Positions 1-22,111 of a stretch of DNA of 64,000 bases are shown here, one piece after another. The stretch comes from Pachyseris speciosa (Eukaryota; Cnidaria; Anthozoa; Scleractinia; Pachyseridae), in the NCBI GenBank assembly GCA_016490735.1, contig JAEMWC010000364.1, positions 711,001 through 775,000 of the forward strand, given 5' to 3'. How positions within the stretch are numbered: the stretch's first letter is position 1; every line of letters begins with the position of its first letter. Below the pieces are notes generated by a model, which saw only the letters and a program-made list of their open reading frames with translations, was not told where the DNA came from and ran no database searches. The position numbers and the translations under genes were made by a program.

Positions 1-221
1 ATTTATGTTGGAAGGCCCATGACCGTGCACATCTTTTGTTTTGCACTCATGTTCTATGCATGAATTACATAATCGCAATGTTTCTGTTGGTTAGTTGCAT
101 GAACACGTGTAACCACCTATTGTTATTTGTGCACGGTCAACCCCCAAAATAGCAAACAAAAGCATATAACAAAAGAACTTTGCTAGGTTTCATAACCATT
201 CCCCTCTATTAACTATGTGAC

Positions 222-450
222 AAACCCTACATGTAACCCTCTCAACGTAAGGATTTACAACCCCTTTATGTAAGGATGTATATAACTTCCGGACGTAAAG
301 ATTTACAATCCCTGGACGTACTGTAAGGATTTGTAACCCTTGGAAGTAAAAACTTACAACCCCCGGATGTAAGGATTTATAACCCCTGGATTTAAGGATT
401 TAGGAATTTATAACCTCTGGGTGCAAAAAATTATAACCCCCGGACAACAC
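222..450. repeat. Minisatellite, about 20-25 bp unit
   Basis: About nine imperfect units of the type GGATGTAAGGATTTATAACCC. It lies upstream of the first visible C3 exon; the rest of 1-974 shows no exon I can support. Confidence 0.8.
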
Positions 451-974
451 TCTTTGTGATCTACAAGTCAACTCTTAGATTACAGCGATCACCTGATTTA
501 ACTCTCATTAAACACATTTGTTTAATTTAAGGGAGGTGCTTACACTGAGGGGGATGTTGCTATGACAGCATTTGTTATGTCAGCGTTAGGCGAATGCAAG
601 TGTGAAGGAGTGGTAAGTGTTCAAGTATTGTTCACAGGATACAACACAAACAACGTTTAAACGTTCATGGTCAGCGACTATCCTGGCGGTGGAAGTCATT
701 TTAAGGGAGTAATTTGCATTGAACGTTGATTTTAAAATGCTATCAATTTTTTTACAGTGAAACCCATCATAAGGTTTGTCTTGTGACTTTGCGTACAAAA
801 GTACGGAAAAAAAACTAAGTTCTTGAAAAACGTACGGCGTAATGTTTCGTCCAAAGCATTTAGCCAAATGTATAGTCTCACCGAGCAAACTTTTGATTCA
901 GCATTTGACATACAGTTTTTAATTGTGTCATGCCGGAGTTTGATGTCTTCATCTTTCTCGTTCCTAGAATTCAG

Positions 975-10649
<9,675 letters not shown>

Positions 10650-11759
10650 AATTTATTTTTACAACAAACGTCCCTTCATTTAGAACTCTAGGATTGCGAA
10701 TGAAGAACTTTAGAGTCTTAACTGAAAAAAAGAAGTGTAGACTGGGTGCATCTTTAGTAAGGTAGATAGTGAAGTACCCTGTTTAAAGCGGTATACCTTT
10801 TATAGCCATGACACTCAAGTACACAGAAGGTCGTTACGGGTGTAATCAAAAAAAGATTCGAATAACTGATGGCATTTTAATGTTTAGAACATACCGCTAT
10901 ATTGATTTCTAAAACTTCTGTTAGGTACTTAAAAAGAGTTTGGAGTGTAAAACCCGCTTATAGAAGCCGGCTAAATTTAATGCAACTTTGATTGAAGAAA
11001 TGTTTCAGAAGATTATTATTGCTTAATAAAATCAGACGTAGACTTGCTAACAAACTGTACGGTGGGTCTTTCGCTACCAGTTTCAATCTTTGGGCGGGAA
11101 GAAAGCAAATTCGCTTAAAAATAGTTTAATCTGCAACGTTTGTCCAAATCAAGTTGGCACGCAAATACGACAACAGAAATTGCTTTACTTCTGATTCGAT
11201 CAAACATGGCGGTGCAAAGTAACGACAAATGATACGCACAAACCTGAATTTATCTCACAGTCGATACGGTAAATTGTCCAACGCAAAGGGATTCAAAAGT
11301 GACGTCTTGGGCGTTAGACCTTTTTAAGGGGGGCAAACGCGCACTCCGGAGAATAATTGAAGTCGACAAGGCTGTGAACTAGATGTCCGTGACAGATTTC
11401 AAGATCGCAAGTTATCTTAAGCTACCAATATTCCACTCGAGTGTTTGCCAAACACAGCTGAAAACTAACCCATATTCAGTTTAGCTTCTAATAACAGGCG
11501 ACTCCGTCATCATCCAATCTACAGTCAACGTGAGAAGTGAACAGACTCAAGCTTACACCTACATATTAAACTAATGGCTCTTACTGGGGATTGAGGTGCT
11601 GTACCTTGTGTTAACCCATCCTGTTGTTTTTTAAACATGAACCTGAAAAAGTGAGTCCACCCTTAGAGTACAATTGTACTGAAGACATTGATGTCTGCGC
11701 GTTTTATTGTGGTCTTGTGTCACCCTCCCTACCGTATACAATTCCTGGTCTTTTCGTTT

Positions 11760-11971
11760 TTAACCCTTTTACTCTCAAGATCTGAAAGCTAATTCTCCTA
11801 ACCGATTATCATACATTAATTTGTTGACTACTCCTGAGAATTTGGTGTTATATCAAGACTTGATCCACTAATTGATTATTTTCTTTATTCTCATAACCTC
11901 ACTTCTTGACAGCATATTAAAATTGTAAAGAGAATTTAAATGCTGGTCACCCCTGGGAGTGAAAGGGTTAA
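11760..11971. mobile_element. TTAA-flanked piggyBac-like MITE
   Basis: Flanked by TTAA on both sides with terminal inverted repeats CCCTTTTACTC / GAGTGAAAGGG. Duplication copy 2 (around 21,855) has no insertion at the corresponding point, so the empty site is visible in this window. TTAA duplication and CCC ends fit piggyBac-type transposition; there is no ORF. Confidence 0.8.
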
Positions 11972-12212
11972 ATAATACGGGAATGAATTTTGGCTCTGAG
12001 TATGACCCAGGTTGAGGAATAGAAAGTCTTTGAGCCATCTGCAAGTGGGATTTCCATTCGCTGCTGCCACGTTAACGTTCATAGCTGCAACTGGATCTTC
12101 TGCAACTGGTGGGTTAGGAAGAATGTGGGCCGGTTTATGATTGTCTGATGTTGAATATTTGTACTATTTCATAATGAATATATATTTACTTTCGGTGTAG
12201 CTGGGTTGCGCG

Positions 12213-12815
12213 AAGTACAAAAAATTCGAACAACCGATGGTATTTTAATGTTAAAAACATGCCGCTATATTGATGTCTGAAACTTCTGTTATACTTAATC
12301 AGTGAGGGGAGTTCGGAGTTTAAAACTCGCTTACAGAAGCTGGCTGAATTTAATGCAACTTTGAAGAAAGGTGTGCCAACAATATATTTTTTTCAGTAGA
12401 TTATTATTGCTCAATAAAATTAGATGTAGACTTTCGTCTTGTTGCTATATCGATGCCGTTATACAAACTGTACGGTGGGTCTTTCGATACCATTTTCAAT
12501 CTCTGGTCTCTGGGCGGGAGAAACAAAATTCGTTTAAAAAGTAGTGTAATTTGCAACGTCTGTCCATATCAGGTTTGCACATAAATACGACAATAGAGAT
12601 TGCTTCACTCCTGATTTAACTTGGCGACAAATTCTATCAAACATGGCAGTGCAAACTAAAGGCAGATGGTACACGTAAATCTGAATATGTGTCACAGTTG
12701 ATACGGTAAATTATCCAACGCAAAGGGATTCAAGAAGTGACCTCTTAAGCTCGACTGTTTGCCAACCACAGCTGAAAGCTATCCCACAATCAGTTTAGCT
12801 CGTAATAACGGGCAA
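12213..12815. repeat. Third, diverged copy of the C3 3' flank
   Basis: Resembles 10,850-11,510 (and 20,910-21,600): the same order of ACCGCTATATTGAT, TTTAATGCAACTTTGA, CTGTACGGTGGGTCTTTCG and CAACGCAAAGGGATTCAA blocks, with more substitutions and indels than the two main copies show. It abuts the right end of copy 1. No C3 coding exon is included. Confidence 0.8.
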
Positions 12816-12961
12816 CTCCGTTTCGCATTTTCGAGATTGTTGTTGTTGTTGTTGTTATGGAGTAATATACCGGAAACACGTAAAACTAAAATGATTGACA
12901 GTGTAAAATAAAATACTAGAAAAAAGTCTAAAAAAAGATAAACTTTATAACAAAAAATTAA

Positions 12962-13756
12962 CTAATATGTTTCTTCGCGGATGTTAAGACCTTCAGGATC
13001 AGTTGTTCTGCCTTTTGAAATTAAAAAAGCTTCCCTGGCCTTACGGATTGAGTCTCTGTTAGAAAATATTTTCTTAATGGGCATTAATTGCATGTCATTA
13101 GCAGTGTGGTTAGGAGAGGAGTGGAAATGTTCCGCGACTGTGGTAGGTTTAGATTTGGTGTTAGGGTTATCTATGGTACGGTGGTTTTCATGAAATCGGC
13201 CTTTTAAACGTCGTTTAGTCTCTCCTATGTATTGTAAATTACAGCGGTTACATTGAATCATGTAGATGAGGTTTTTACTGTCACAGGTCAGGTTAGATTT
13301 AATATGGCGCGTTTCACCCGTAGAAGAGAAAGTATAGCTTGTGAGTCCATCTGAAATGTAGGGACAAGTGGCGCAATTTTTACCGTAACGGAAAGAACTG
13401 GAAGGGAATTGTGGGTGTGAATTAGTAGAATTAGAAGAAAGTTTAGCTGTGACTAGTAGGTCACGGAGATTAGGGGAACGTCTGAAGGCAACAACAGGCA
13501 AATGCTGAAAAATGTTTTGGCAGCGGTTAGAAGATAGCAGTAAATTGTAATGTTTTTTGATGATGCTAGAGATGTGAGGAAGTGATGGCTTAAAAGTCGT
13601 TATAAAAGGTATACGTTTCGGTTTGTTGACGTCTCTGGTTTGTAAAGCGAGTCTGCGGGGGATGTCGGCGGCACGTTGTATTTGTTTAGTGATGAAATTG
13701 CGGCTGTAACCTCGTTTGAGAAGATATGTTTGAGAAGATTTGACATCCGATGCCAT
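12962..13756 (-). pseudogene. Penelope-like retroelement, GIY-YIG endonuclease end
   Basis: A 264-residue ORF on the minus strand. Residues 128-131 are a CxxC pair (CATC), then LTCDSKNLIYMIQCNRC at about 156-172, QYIGETKRRLKGRF at 175-188 and a His-rich tail. This is the GIY-YIG nuclease (I-Y ... Y-I-G, then R) with its Cys cluster, as found at the C-terminus of Penelope-like elements. The RT half is missing, so the copy is 5' truncated. The sequence clearly differs from the PLEs at 34-36 kb and 62-64 kb, so it belongs to another PLE lineage. ATG at 13,754-13,756 is probably internal to a longer original ORF. Confidence 0.8.
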
Positions 13757-13783
13757 TGGATGTCACGAAAGGCCGCGTTTTCT

Positions 13784-13957
13784 TAGCCTGCTTGCAGGCA
13801 GTAAATTGTGTTCTCAAGCGCGAGATTCGAAGATCGGTAAAACCGGTCGCCATGTTGGACTATATAGTGGAGGATCTGGGACGTCCAATATGGCGACCGG
13901 ATTTACCAGGCGTCGACTCTCGCTTGAAAAAACAAATTACCACCTGCGAGCAGGCTA
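13784..13957. mobile_element. Foldback MITE (AGCCTGC family)
   Basis: Terminal inverted repeats TAGCCTGCTTGCAGGCAG and CCTGCGAGCAGGCTA, with inner complementary CCGGTCGCCATGTTGGAC / GTCCAATATGGCGACCGG arms. About 174 bp, non-coding. Confidence 0.75.
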
Positions 13958-14383
13958 GTGTTTTCTTCATCAGCGATGCGAAAGAAATGAGTGAAAAATC
14001 CCAGGACGTTCGGTAGGGTCTTTCACAATTAACCCAGGCATACTGCTAGTAGGGCTTCCAACAAGCCCGCCAATGACAACTTCAGTAACAACGCTCGATC
14101 CAGTCTCTTTTCTTCCTTATCCATTGTTTCTTTCATGTAATATACAGCTGTTTCGGAAAGGTTGTCCTGATAAGTCAAAAAGCGTAAGCGACAATCCCGA
14201 AAGGTAGTCTGGGACATTGAATATTCTTTTGAAACGTCCAGAACTGGCGATGCCGCGACCATACAGTGAAGACCTGCGATAGCGTGGAATATGGATGAAA
14301 GAGTTTTTAGGATACGGTGTAGACGAAGTAGCAGTTGCTCTGTACATGACGCTAAAAACACTCCAGCCCTGTGTTAACTTTCC
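13958..14383. other. Non-coding stretch
   Basis: No recognisable gene. Open frames on the minus strand here overlap each other, lack known motifs and have no supporting splice structure. Confidence 0.5.
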
Positions 14384-15390
14384 TTAACCCATTGACTACC
14401 GCAGGTTTTTACATTTTCGGAGTGATTTTCCACCTATAAACGATGAATAGCAATTCGTGACTCTTTATTTGAACTACCAGGGAAAAGTGGTGCTGTCCTA
14501 AGCCACTGGAGGCTCAAGGTTTCTGAAAACGTCATTTTGACGTAGCTATTTTTTATCCGTGAAGCGACAACAATGGCCCAAGTTCGGTTTGCTTGCGATT
14601 TCTGCTAAATTTACAGCCATTTTTCATCTTTAGCGGCTGCCTGATGAGCATCATTAAGCGTGACGGTAGCTAAGAGTCCACTTTCTCAAAGAATCGAGCA
14701 AGGTGATGTACTTTGTTGTTGAATTTGGCTTGTTACTCGACGAACTGGGAATTTGGCCGGTCGAACACTTAGTACCTTTGGGACTCGACTATTGAAGAAT
14801 TTCTCGACCTACCGCCACATATTTTGGAATTTCTGTGTACTGAAGATGACCACGAGCAGGAAATTTTGGCGGTAGGTCGGAGTGGCTATGTGAAAGAATT
14901 GGGGGAAGGAACGGGCGCTGTCAAAAAATCCTCGTTAGTTCCCAGCATGCAATGCGCTCAAGATGTTGAAATGTCGGGAAGGCCCGAATGCACTGGAACA
15001 AAAGGCTGTATCTACGCTCGGGAGAAGAATATGAACAAAAAAAGTCATTTCTAAGCTAGAAAAAGGACTGAATTTCGTTATGATGGTTGAATTTTGGTTT
15101 TTCGACGATGATTTCCCTAAAAAACATGAAGGCAAAAAGGGGCATTTTTGTTGTTTCTCTTTGACGTTAAAAACGGCCAGTTTCGTTCTTGTCCAAACTC
15201 AAAAGGCCATATTTGGTAAAAATCGCTACGTTTCTTGCATTTATTGGATATCCAAATTTAAAGGGCATTCCATTTCGTGCTCACAACTAACAGTTAAGGC
15301 AATATTCGTGCGATTGAGAAAGTTGCAATGTTTTGAAGCATGGGAGTTTTTTACGGCCGGTTTTGGCCGGCACGGGTGCCAATGGGTTAA
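14384..15390. mobile_element. TTAA-flanked 1-kb element, copy A
   Basis: Starts TTAACCCATTGACTACC and ends GGTGCCAATGGGTTAA; the ends are inverted repeats bordered by TTAA. A second copy in opposite orientation lies at 29,665-30,670 with nearly the same length. TTAA target duplication and CCC termini suggest a piggyBac-type non-autonomous element. The longest internal ORF (about 100 conserved codons shared by both copies) resembles no transposase, so mobility would need an enzyme in trans. Confidence 0.8.
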
Positions 15391-17399
15391 TACTGAGAAA
15401 GTAAACACACAAAATTTCCAACGACCAATAAATGGTATTATTATGCATCCGCACGTGGAATTCGTAATCATGGAAGCAGTACTGAAATGTCCAGATGGAA
15501 CGCTTGCAGAGATCTCACGCGAAATTCAGGAACAGACAGGATCAGAGCGTGGTATCTAGCGTTATGCTATATTTGAATCGAAATCGTTTCAAACGAAAAA
15601 AGATCTGAAAAGGATTTATTGCTAGCCCGTCAATTACAATCCTGACAGAAAATGCAAATCAGTTCAACAGATGTTTTCATTAATTTATGAATATTTTGTT
15701 CTTGTTTACTGCTCTATCGTGAGCCGAAGTGAGAGCCGAAGTTAAGCTTCTGGCGCAGAATTTATAGGGACCACATATAACCTTTTGTTATGTTCTTTTA
15801 GAACGCGCAAACTTACATTCACCCGATCTCCTTCCATCGCGCTGAAACACTGTAAACTCCGAGCCTAGCCCTACCCATCATGCCTTTCGATATTGTCGGG
15901 TACGCTTTTCTCTTCTTTAGGACAACCTTTTCCGAAACAGCTGTATCAAAAACGAGTGCGAGTGTTTCATCAGGAGTTCGAAACACCGGGAAACAGATGA
16001 AAGCACGACGCCGAAGGCGAACCCCTGATGAAACACGAAGCACGAGTTTTTGATATGGCTTCTCGATCACGCATAAAAACAGGGGCACCCAACGACAAGT
16101 TTCGGTAGATATCTGTTCGGTGGAGGGTAGTTCGCCTTGGGCTTTCGGCGTCGATTAAAGAGTGCACTCGGATTTTCTTAACTAAAACGAGGCCTAAAAG
16201 ATTCGCAAGGGGGAAAACAAAGCCTCTGAGGTTTTCAGAAAGGTCGTATTTGCTGTTTTTGGCAGTCAAAAACGTCAGCTAGCATTTCCGGGAAGAAAAC
16301 AGTTCCGTAGAAATTTCGTGGAAAGTTAAGTTTCAGCTACCATTTTCTCAAAGGAAGATTTTGTTCCCTAACATTTTCGGACAATTAAAATTTCAGCTAA
16401 GAAATCCAAATAGATCAAATTCTTCTAGCTAACTAAAACTTCACTTTAAACACACTTCAAACACCATAAGGTAGTTGATAATTCCTTTCTACAGCTTTTG
16501 GTTGATTTGGCTCGTTGGGTGCCCCTGTAAAAATACAGTGCAATATAGCAAATATATTGTCTGTATAATTAGCACCGATTGTTTTAAGGAACAAAAGCGA
16601 ATACATTCTTTCGCATTTTTCACAACTCGTTCCCTGCATACATTTTGTGCGAGTTGTTTGTTTCGCGTAAGCCGTCATTCAGTGTAGCTGGCACATTATG
16701 GCGTTTCAGATCAAGGACGGAGCGAGTCGTTTTCGTCCGCCTAAAACTTTATCTGAGGACCACTTTACAGGTTATGAGGCCGTTCCTGCTTCTACAAAGT
16801 ACAGAACAGACTGGCTTTGAACATTTTAGACAATGGCAACTGGAAAGGGAGACGAAGGTACCGATTTTAGATCATGTTCTGGCGGTCTTTACTTGTACAA
16901 GGTGAATCCTGTAATTTGTGAAATATCGGAAATGGATGCCGTATCTCTTAATTACTAGTTCGCAAAGTTTTCAAATCGTGATGTAAAACTTTTTGTAAAT
17001 GAAAAAATGAACTAGCGCTATATAGCTAATGGTAATTAGAAGCGCAATTTCCATAATATATACCACTATATATATACCACTCTCACTGGAGGATGGTATA
17101 CAGTTTTTCATTGGGTATCCAAACACATGCACGTGATGTGGTATACATCCGGTGATTGGTAGTTGACGTAATGAATTATTAATGAGTTTGAGAAGTATAA
17201 AGACATGCAAGAAACATACAGGCTGATACTAGTTTAAGTCCCGAGTCATCTGACACCAAAAGAAATCTCAATCTTTCATTGAAATGGACATTTATTATGT
17301 ATTCCCTAACACTCGCAGGCAGAAGTGAAACCGCCATTACAATGTCGACTAATGTTGCTCGCATATGTATTTTTTTCTTGGAGACAGTGCCATAGTGCC
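15391..17399. other. Non-coding stretch between duplication copies
   Basis: No convincing exon found. It contains a hairpin around 15,930-16,060 (ends GTTTCATCAGGAGTTCG and CCCCTGATGAAACACG, the GTGTTTTA-type foldback) and AT-rich sequence. Short ORFs on both strands lack motifs. Confidence 0.5.
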
Positions 17400-17903
17400 A
17401 AGGCTTTATTTTATTGGGGTTTCTCTCGGCAAGTTTGGAACTGGTGGCAACGTCACTGATCTTTCGCTTTTATTGCTTTCCGCTATATAGATGAAGCTTG
17501 CAGCGTCTTTTACGGACCTGACAAACACAGCCCGTTAAGTTTGGGCGTTTGTGATGTTGGCAAACCGTCCTGCAAATGCAGTCAAGGTAGATTTAGGACA
17601 TTCCAAACCAGCCTGCATGGCAGGAATTTGACGGGGAAGGGGTAGGGAGAATTCGGGCGCGTGAGAACGTGAACGGCGCACCCTTTGCTTTCTCGCTCAC
17701 CCGAATTCCCCTTCCCCGTCCCCTTGGAACACCTACCGCGCAGGTTAATTTCAAACACGTTATGTGATGTTTAATAAATGAGCAGGAGTGTTTTATTAAG
17801 TTTAAAACACGAGGCGCAGCCGAGTGTTTTAGGGCTTGATAAAACACGAATTGCGAATTTCTTGAACGGCTTAAAAAGTTTTACTGTACATCTATCCATT
17901 CTT

Positions 17904-18127
17904 ATTATATGACAGGCTCTTTCAGCGGTCAAGATGAATCAATTCTCCTGATGTGATTGGCTACCCGCGAGGTCAAGATGGAGCCATCTTGACCGCTCGG
18001 GATAGCCCGTTCGTCCCGCGTTGTACAGTCTTTTAATAGCGTCCTTTGAGTCATATAATAAATCCTTTATTGACCAAGCTTGTTCGGTCAAGATGGCGGG
18101 ATATTGGCCGCGTTCTTTTTTTGCGTG

Positions 18128-18160
<33 letters not shown>

Positions 18161-18231
18161 CACGCAAAAAAAGAACGCGGCCAATATCCCGCCATCTTGA
18201 CCGAACAAGCTTGGTCAATAACCCATATTTA
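17904..18231. mobile_element. Nested foldback elements private to copy 2
   Basis: Absent at the matching point of copy 1 (about 8,100). The outer part begins TTATATGACAGGCTCTTTC and returns near 18,045 as GAGTCATATAATA. The inner part, 18,074-18,221, is a near-perfect hairpin with arms of about 70 bases (GACCAAGCTTGTTCGGTCAA ... its complement), separated by a short loop at the CTTCG segment. Confidence 0.8.
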
Positions 18232-18499
18232 CACTAAAATTAGATTTGGGATTATTTTTGCCTGGAATATCGGATGTAAAATTTAGCCATGTCTTTATCA
18301 AATATAAAGACACTTATTAAAAATTAATTTCTTTTGTATTTCCTTCATGAATTATTAATGAGTTTTTAAACAGTTTATAAACCATTCATAAAAGACTACT
18401 TCTTGTACTTGTGCGTCTCGTTGCATTTCCATCTACATCTATACATCTTATTTAGTGGGTAAAGTCGAAATGTCACACCAAATGTTAAAAGAAAAAAAA

Positions 18500-18700
18500 A
18501 AAAAAGTTCAAAATCCTACAAGAATATAAAAACCTATGAAATATAAAAGGCTTTCAACTAATGTGGATTTAAAAATGCCTAAGGAAGTCGCATTTACAAT
18601 TTCTTCTGGGAGTAAGTTCCATTCATTAATTGTACGAGGAAAGTAAGAAAATTTAGAAACATTTTCTTGGCCCTAGGGACTATAAATTTAAATATGTGGC
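18500..18700 (-). mobile_element. LINE 3'-end fragment, copy 2
   Basis: Duplicate of the fragment near 8,385-8,560, with an expanded poly-A near 18,492 and a few substitutions. Confidence 0.6.
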
Positions 18701-19116
18701 TCCCACGGGTTCTTCTTCCTCTGTTTTCCTTCTTGAAAGCTAATACTTAAGTTAAGTTGTTGCATTTAAGGACTAAAAGCCCCGGGTCTCTGAGGTTGTT
18801 AAGAGCTCCAAGTCTCGTCCAAAGAGACAAACTTGTAGCACGCTGGGTGCAAATATGCTTCTACTCACTGATCATCCTGGCCACTGTCTGTGAAATTATT
18901 TCAAACTGTTTTTCGTCGTTCTGTTTCCAGACGAATGTGCTCAACCGGATCCACCCATTGGAAATCCTGGCAAACTTACCACAATGGCATGTCAGAAAAG
19001 GTACCACTACGGTAAGTTTTTCATTTAGAGGAGATAAAGACAGCGGTGAGGTTTACATCAGTCTTAATTTTCGTGAGATTTATGCTACCAGAGGGGGCAC
19101 AAATAGAGTGAATGTT

Positions 19117-19117
<1 letters not shown>

Positions 19118-19201
<84 letters not shown>
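19118..19201. repeat. (AAT)n microsatellite, copy 2
   Basis: AAT repeat with one AAC interruption, matching 9,024-9,108. Confidence 0.95.
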
Positions 19202-19202
<1 letters not shown>

Positions 19203-19785
19203 TACTTATACAGCGCTTATCCAGTTCTGTTAGTTTGTTCCACAGTTCAGGGGCCGAAACAGCAAAAGCTCTGGAGCCCGTCTTGAGATGAAAGTTTTGC
19301 TACTAATCAGGAATTTTATGTTTTATTGCTGATAAGCGACTTACCAGCTGAACGGGATTCTCCAGGGGAATATTATAAGACGTGTTGTGTCACGTGTACA
19401 ATACGAAGGCACCTGATCCTATAGAAATTATCAGCAAATTTGGACAATTCTATAGTAACTGAAGAACAGGAAGCTGTTATGTTTTTATGGTCGAAACAAT
19501 TAGTACTTTCCCTTCTTTTCATGGCCTAGTAGCTTTACAAGGAGATTCTGCATTACAAGGAAACACTGCAATTCATAAAACATCGAGAGAAAGAAGATGC
19601 GATTAAAATAGAAATTGTTACAGTCGAAATAACGCTAAAACAAAATTTTCTGAAACACAATTTGAACAATTCCAAAATACCTGCACGCTATCACTGTTTT
19701 TAGTGCATTTTACAGGAAATTGGGACAAATTTCTTGTGAGAGCTCACGGATGCTTACGTAAGGGTAACACAATTTAAGAAATAAG

Positions 19786-19883
19786 TAATGGTAATAGGAC
19801 TGGGTGGAGTCCAATTCGGTCTGTAATCATACGAGTGATAACAAAATCGGACGACCGCGCAGCGGGAGTCCGAGTTGTTTATC

Positions 19884-19914
<31 letters not shown>

Positions 19915-19933
19915 ACGAAGTCTTATTACCAAT
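19786..19933. mobile_element. Foldback MITE (GGTAATAGGACT family), copy 2
   Basis: Counterpart of 9,740-9,874, with a slightly longer loop (GACGACCGCGCAGCGGGAG). Confidence 0.75.
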
Positions 19934-20091
19934 TAATCATAAAAATTCCATTTTCCGAGAAAAGAAGAAGAGCCAAGTTATAAAAGGGAAGGAAATTTTG
20001 CATTAAAAGAGTGACAAAGGAAGCGTAAATTGCTTAATGTCGCTCTGAAATTGACTACGATCAAAATGTATGATAATTGTAACCAAGGTTG

Positions 20092-20124
<33 letters not shown>

Positions 20125-22111
20125 GATTGGTTGATTTAAAATACTACTTTGAATGTGATTGGCTTATTGAACTGTCCGATAAGAAACTGTCCAATAACAA
20201 CTTGGCAAATGAATTAGTGGAAAATAGGAGTTTTTTAAACCAATCACAATCGAGGAAATTGTAATTTTTGTGATTATGACTGTTATAGTGCGCAAATGCA
20301 GCCGACTCCTGATGGCTGGGATCTATAAGAGGTGTATACGTATTCACATGCCAGCTGTTAAAAGATGACTATTCATTACATTGTATTGATTTCATGGCAG
20401 TCATGAAAGGAGAGGTCCTTGTGATCGACGAACAGAACACCATGCTGGGGTATACGGTGAAAGTTGTTCAAATCTTTAAACAAGGCAACAGAGACCTGAA
20501 AGTTGAAGAGCCAATCGAACTTTGGAAGCGCGGTGTCTGTCAGAGTCCAGACCTGAAGGAAAAGAAAGAGTACCTGTTCATAGGGCGGGACACTCAGGGG
20601 GGAAAGTATCATCTGGACCAAAACTCGTTTGTGAAACTGTGGCCCAAAAGGACGGCAACAAGGCCAAAGATATTTTAGATGATTTTGCAGCACAATTTGC
20701 ATGCTAAAACTTATTTTTACAATAAACGTCGCTTCATTTAGAACTTTAGGATTGCGAATGAAGAACTTTAGAGTCTTAACTGAAAAAAAAAAGTGTGGAC
20801 TGGGTACATCTTTTGTGAGGTAGATATCGCAGTACCCTGTTTTAAGCGGTACAGTATACCTTTTATAACTATGACACTCAAGTACACAAAAGGTCGTTAC
20901 GGGTGTAACCAAAAAGAGATTCGAATAACTAATGGCATTTTAATGTTTAGAACATACCGCTATATTGATTTCTAAAACTTCTGTTAGATACTTAATAAGA
21001 ATTTGGAGTTTAAAACCCGCGTATAGAAGCCGGCTAAATTTAATGCAACTTTGATCGAAGAAATTGTTCAGTACATTATTATTGCTTAATAAAATCAGAT
21101 GTAGACTTTCGTCCTGTTGTTAAATCGATGCTTACAAATTGTACGGTGGGTCTTTCGCCACTAGTTTCAATCTTTGGGCGGGAAGAAAGCAAATTCGCTT
21201 GAAAATAGTTTAATCTGCAACGTTTGCCCAAATCAAGTTGGCACACAAATACGACAACAGAAATTGCTTTACTTCTTATTCGATCAAACGTGGCAGTGGA
21301 AATTAACGACAAATGGTATACGCATAAATCTGAATTTATCTCACAGTCGATGCGGTAAGTTATGCAACGCAAAGGGATTCAAAAGTGACTTCTTGGGAGT
21401 TAGACCTATTTAAGGGGTGCAAACGCGCACTTCGAAGAATAATTGAAGTCGACAAGGCTGTGAACTAGATGTCCGTGACACATTTCAAGATGGCAAGTTA
21501 TCTTAAGCTACCGATAGCCCACTCGAGTGTTTGCCAAACACAGCTGAAAAATAACCCATATATTCAGTTAAGCTTATACTAACGGGCGACTCCGTCATCA
21601 CCCAATCTACGGTCAACGTGAGAAGTGAACAGATTCAAGCTTACACCTATTTATCAAACTAATGGCTCTTACTGGGGATTGAGGTGCTGTACCTTGTGTT
21701 AACCCTTCCTGTTGTACAGTATTTTAAACAATCCTGAAAAAGTGAGTCCACTCTTAGAGTATACAATTGTACTGAGGACATTGATGTCTGTGCGTTTTAT
21801 TGTAGTCTTGTCGCCCTCCCTACCGTATATAATTCCTGCTCTTTTTGCTTTTGAATAATAAGGGACGTAATTTTGGCTCTGAGTATGACCCAGGTTGAGG
21901 AATAGAAAGGCTTTCAGCGATCTGCAAGTGCGTGGGCTTTCCATTCGCTGTTGCCACGTTAACTTTCATAGCTGCAACTGGATCTTCTGCAACTGGAGGG
22001 TTAGGAAGAATGTAGGCCAGTTTATGATTGTGTGATGTTGGGTGTTTGTATTTTATATTGAATATATTTTATTTTTACTTTCGGTGTAGCTGGGTTGCGC
22101 GTACGAACCAG

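Larger units (their letters stand above)
17491..20707 (+). pseudogene. Duplicated last three exons of C3, terminal exon frameshifted
   Basis: Exon 17,491-17,586 is identical to 7,697-7,792. Exon 18,931-19,011 differs at five bases, two changing residues (Ile to Thr, His to Gln). Exon 20,401 onward encodes the C345C module with several substitutions (e.g. GDP to EEP, MGQ to IGR), but has GGCCC where copy 1 has GGCCCC (near 20,643). The frame then reads LWPKRTATRPKIF and stops at about 20,678 instead of ending in QFAC. The original ending survives in the +1 frame to 20,707, so the lesion is a single-base deletion. All splice sites are intact, so the exons could still be spliced onto the upstream gene, giving a C3 with an altered C-terminus lacking the last Cys. 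No own promoter or 5' exons are seen. Confidence 0.85.
17400..22111. repeat. Segmental duplication, copy 2 (C3 3' end)
   Basis: Direct repeat of 7,606-12,212. The unit-to-unit distance is about 9.8 kb. It carries the last three C3 exons (17,491-17,586, 18,931-19,011, 20,401-20,707), the same foldback elements and a related (AAT)n tract. It has a private insertion at about 17,904-18,231 and lacks the TTAA element of copy 1. Confidence 0.93.

Noticed and set aside
14641..14680. Second hammerhead candidate (CTGATGAGCATC)
   Set aside because: No GAAA core at a suitable distance and no stem I partner.
15930..16060. Hammerhead candidate (CTGATGA followed by ACGAAG)
   Set aside because: The GAAA-type core is missing and no three-stem fold is possible. 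It is an arm of a simple foldback element.
18080..18286. ORF pair MFGQDGGILAAFFF on both strands
   Set aside because: Mirror translation of the perfect hairpin, not a gene.
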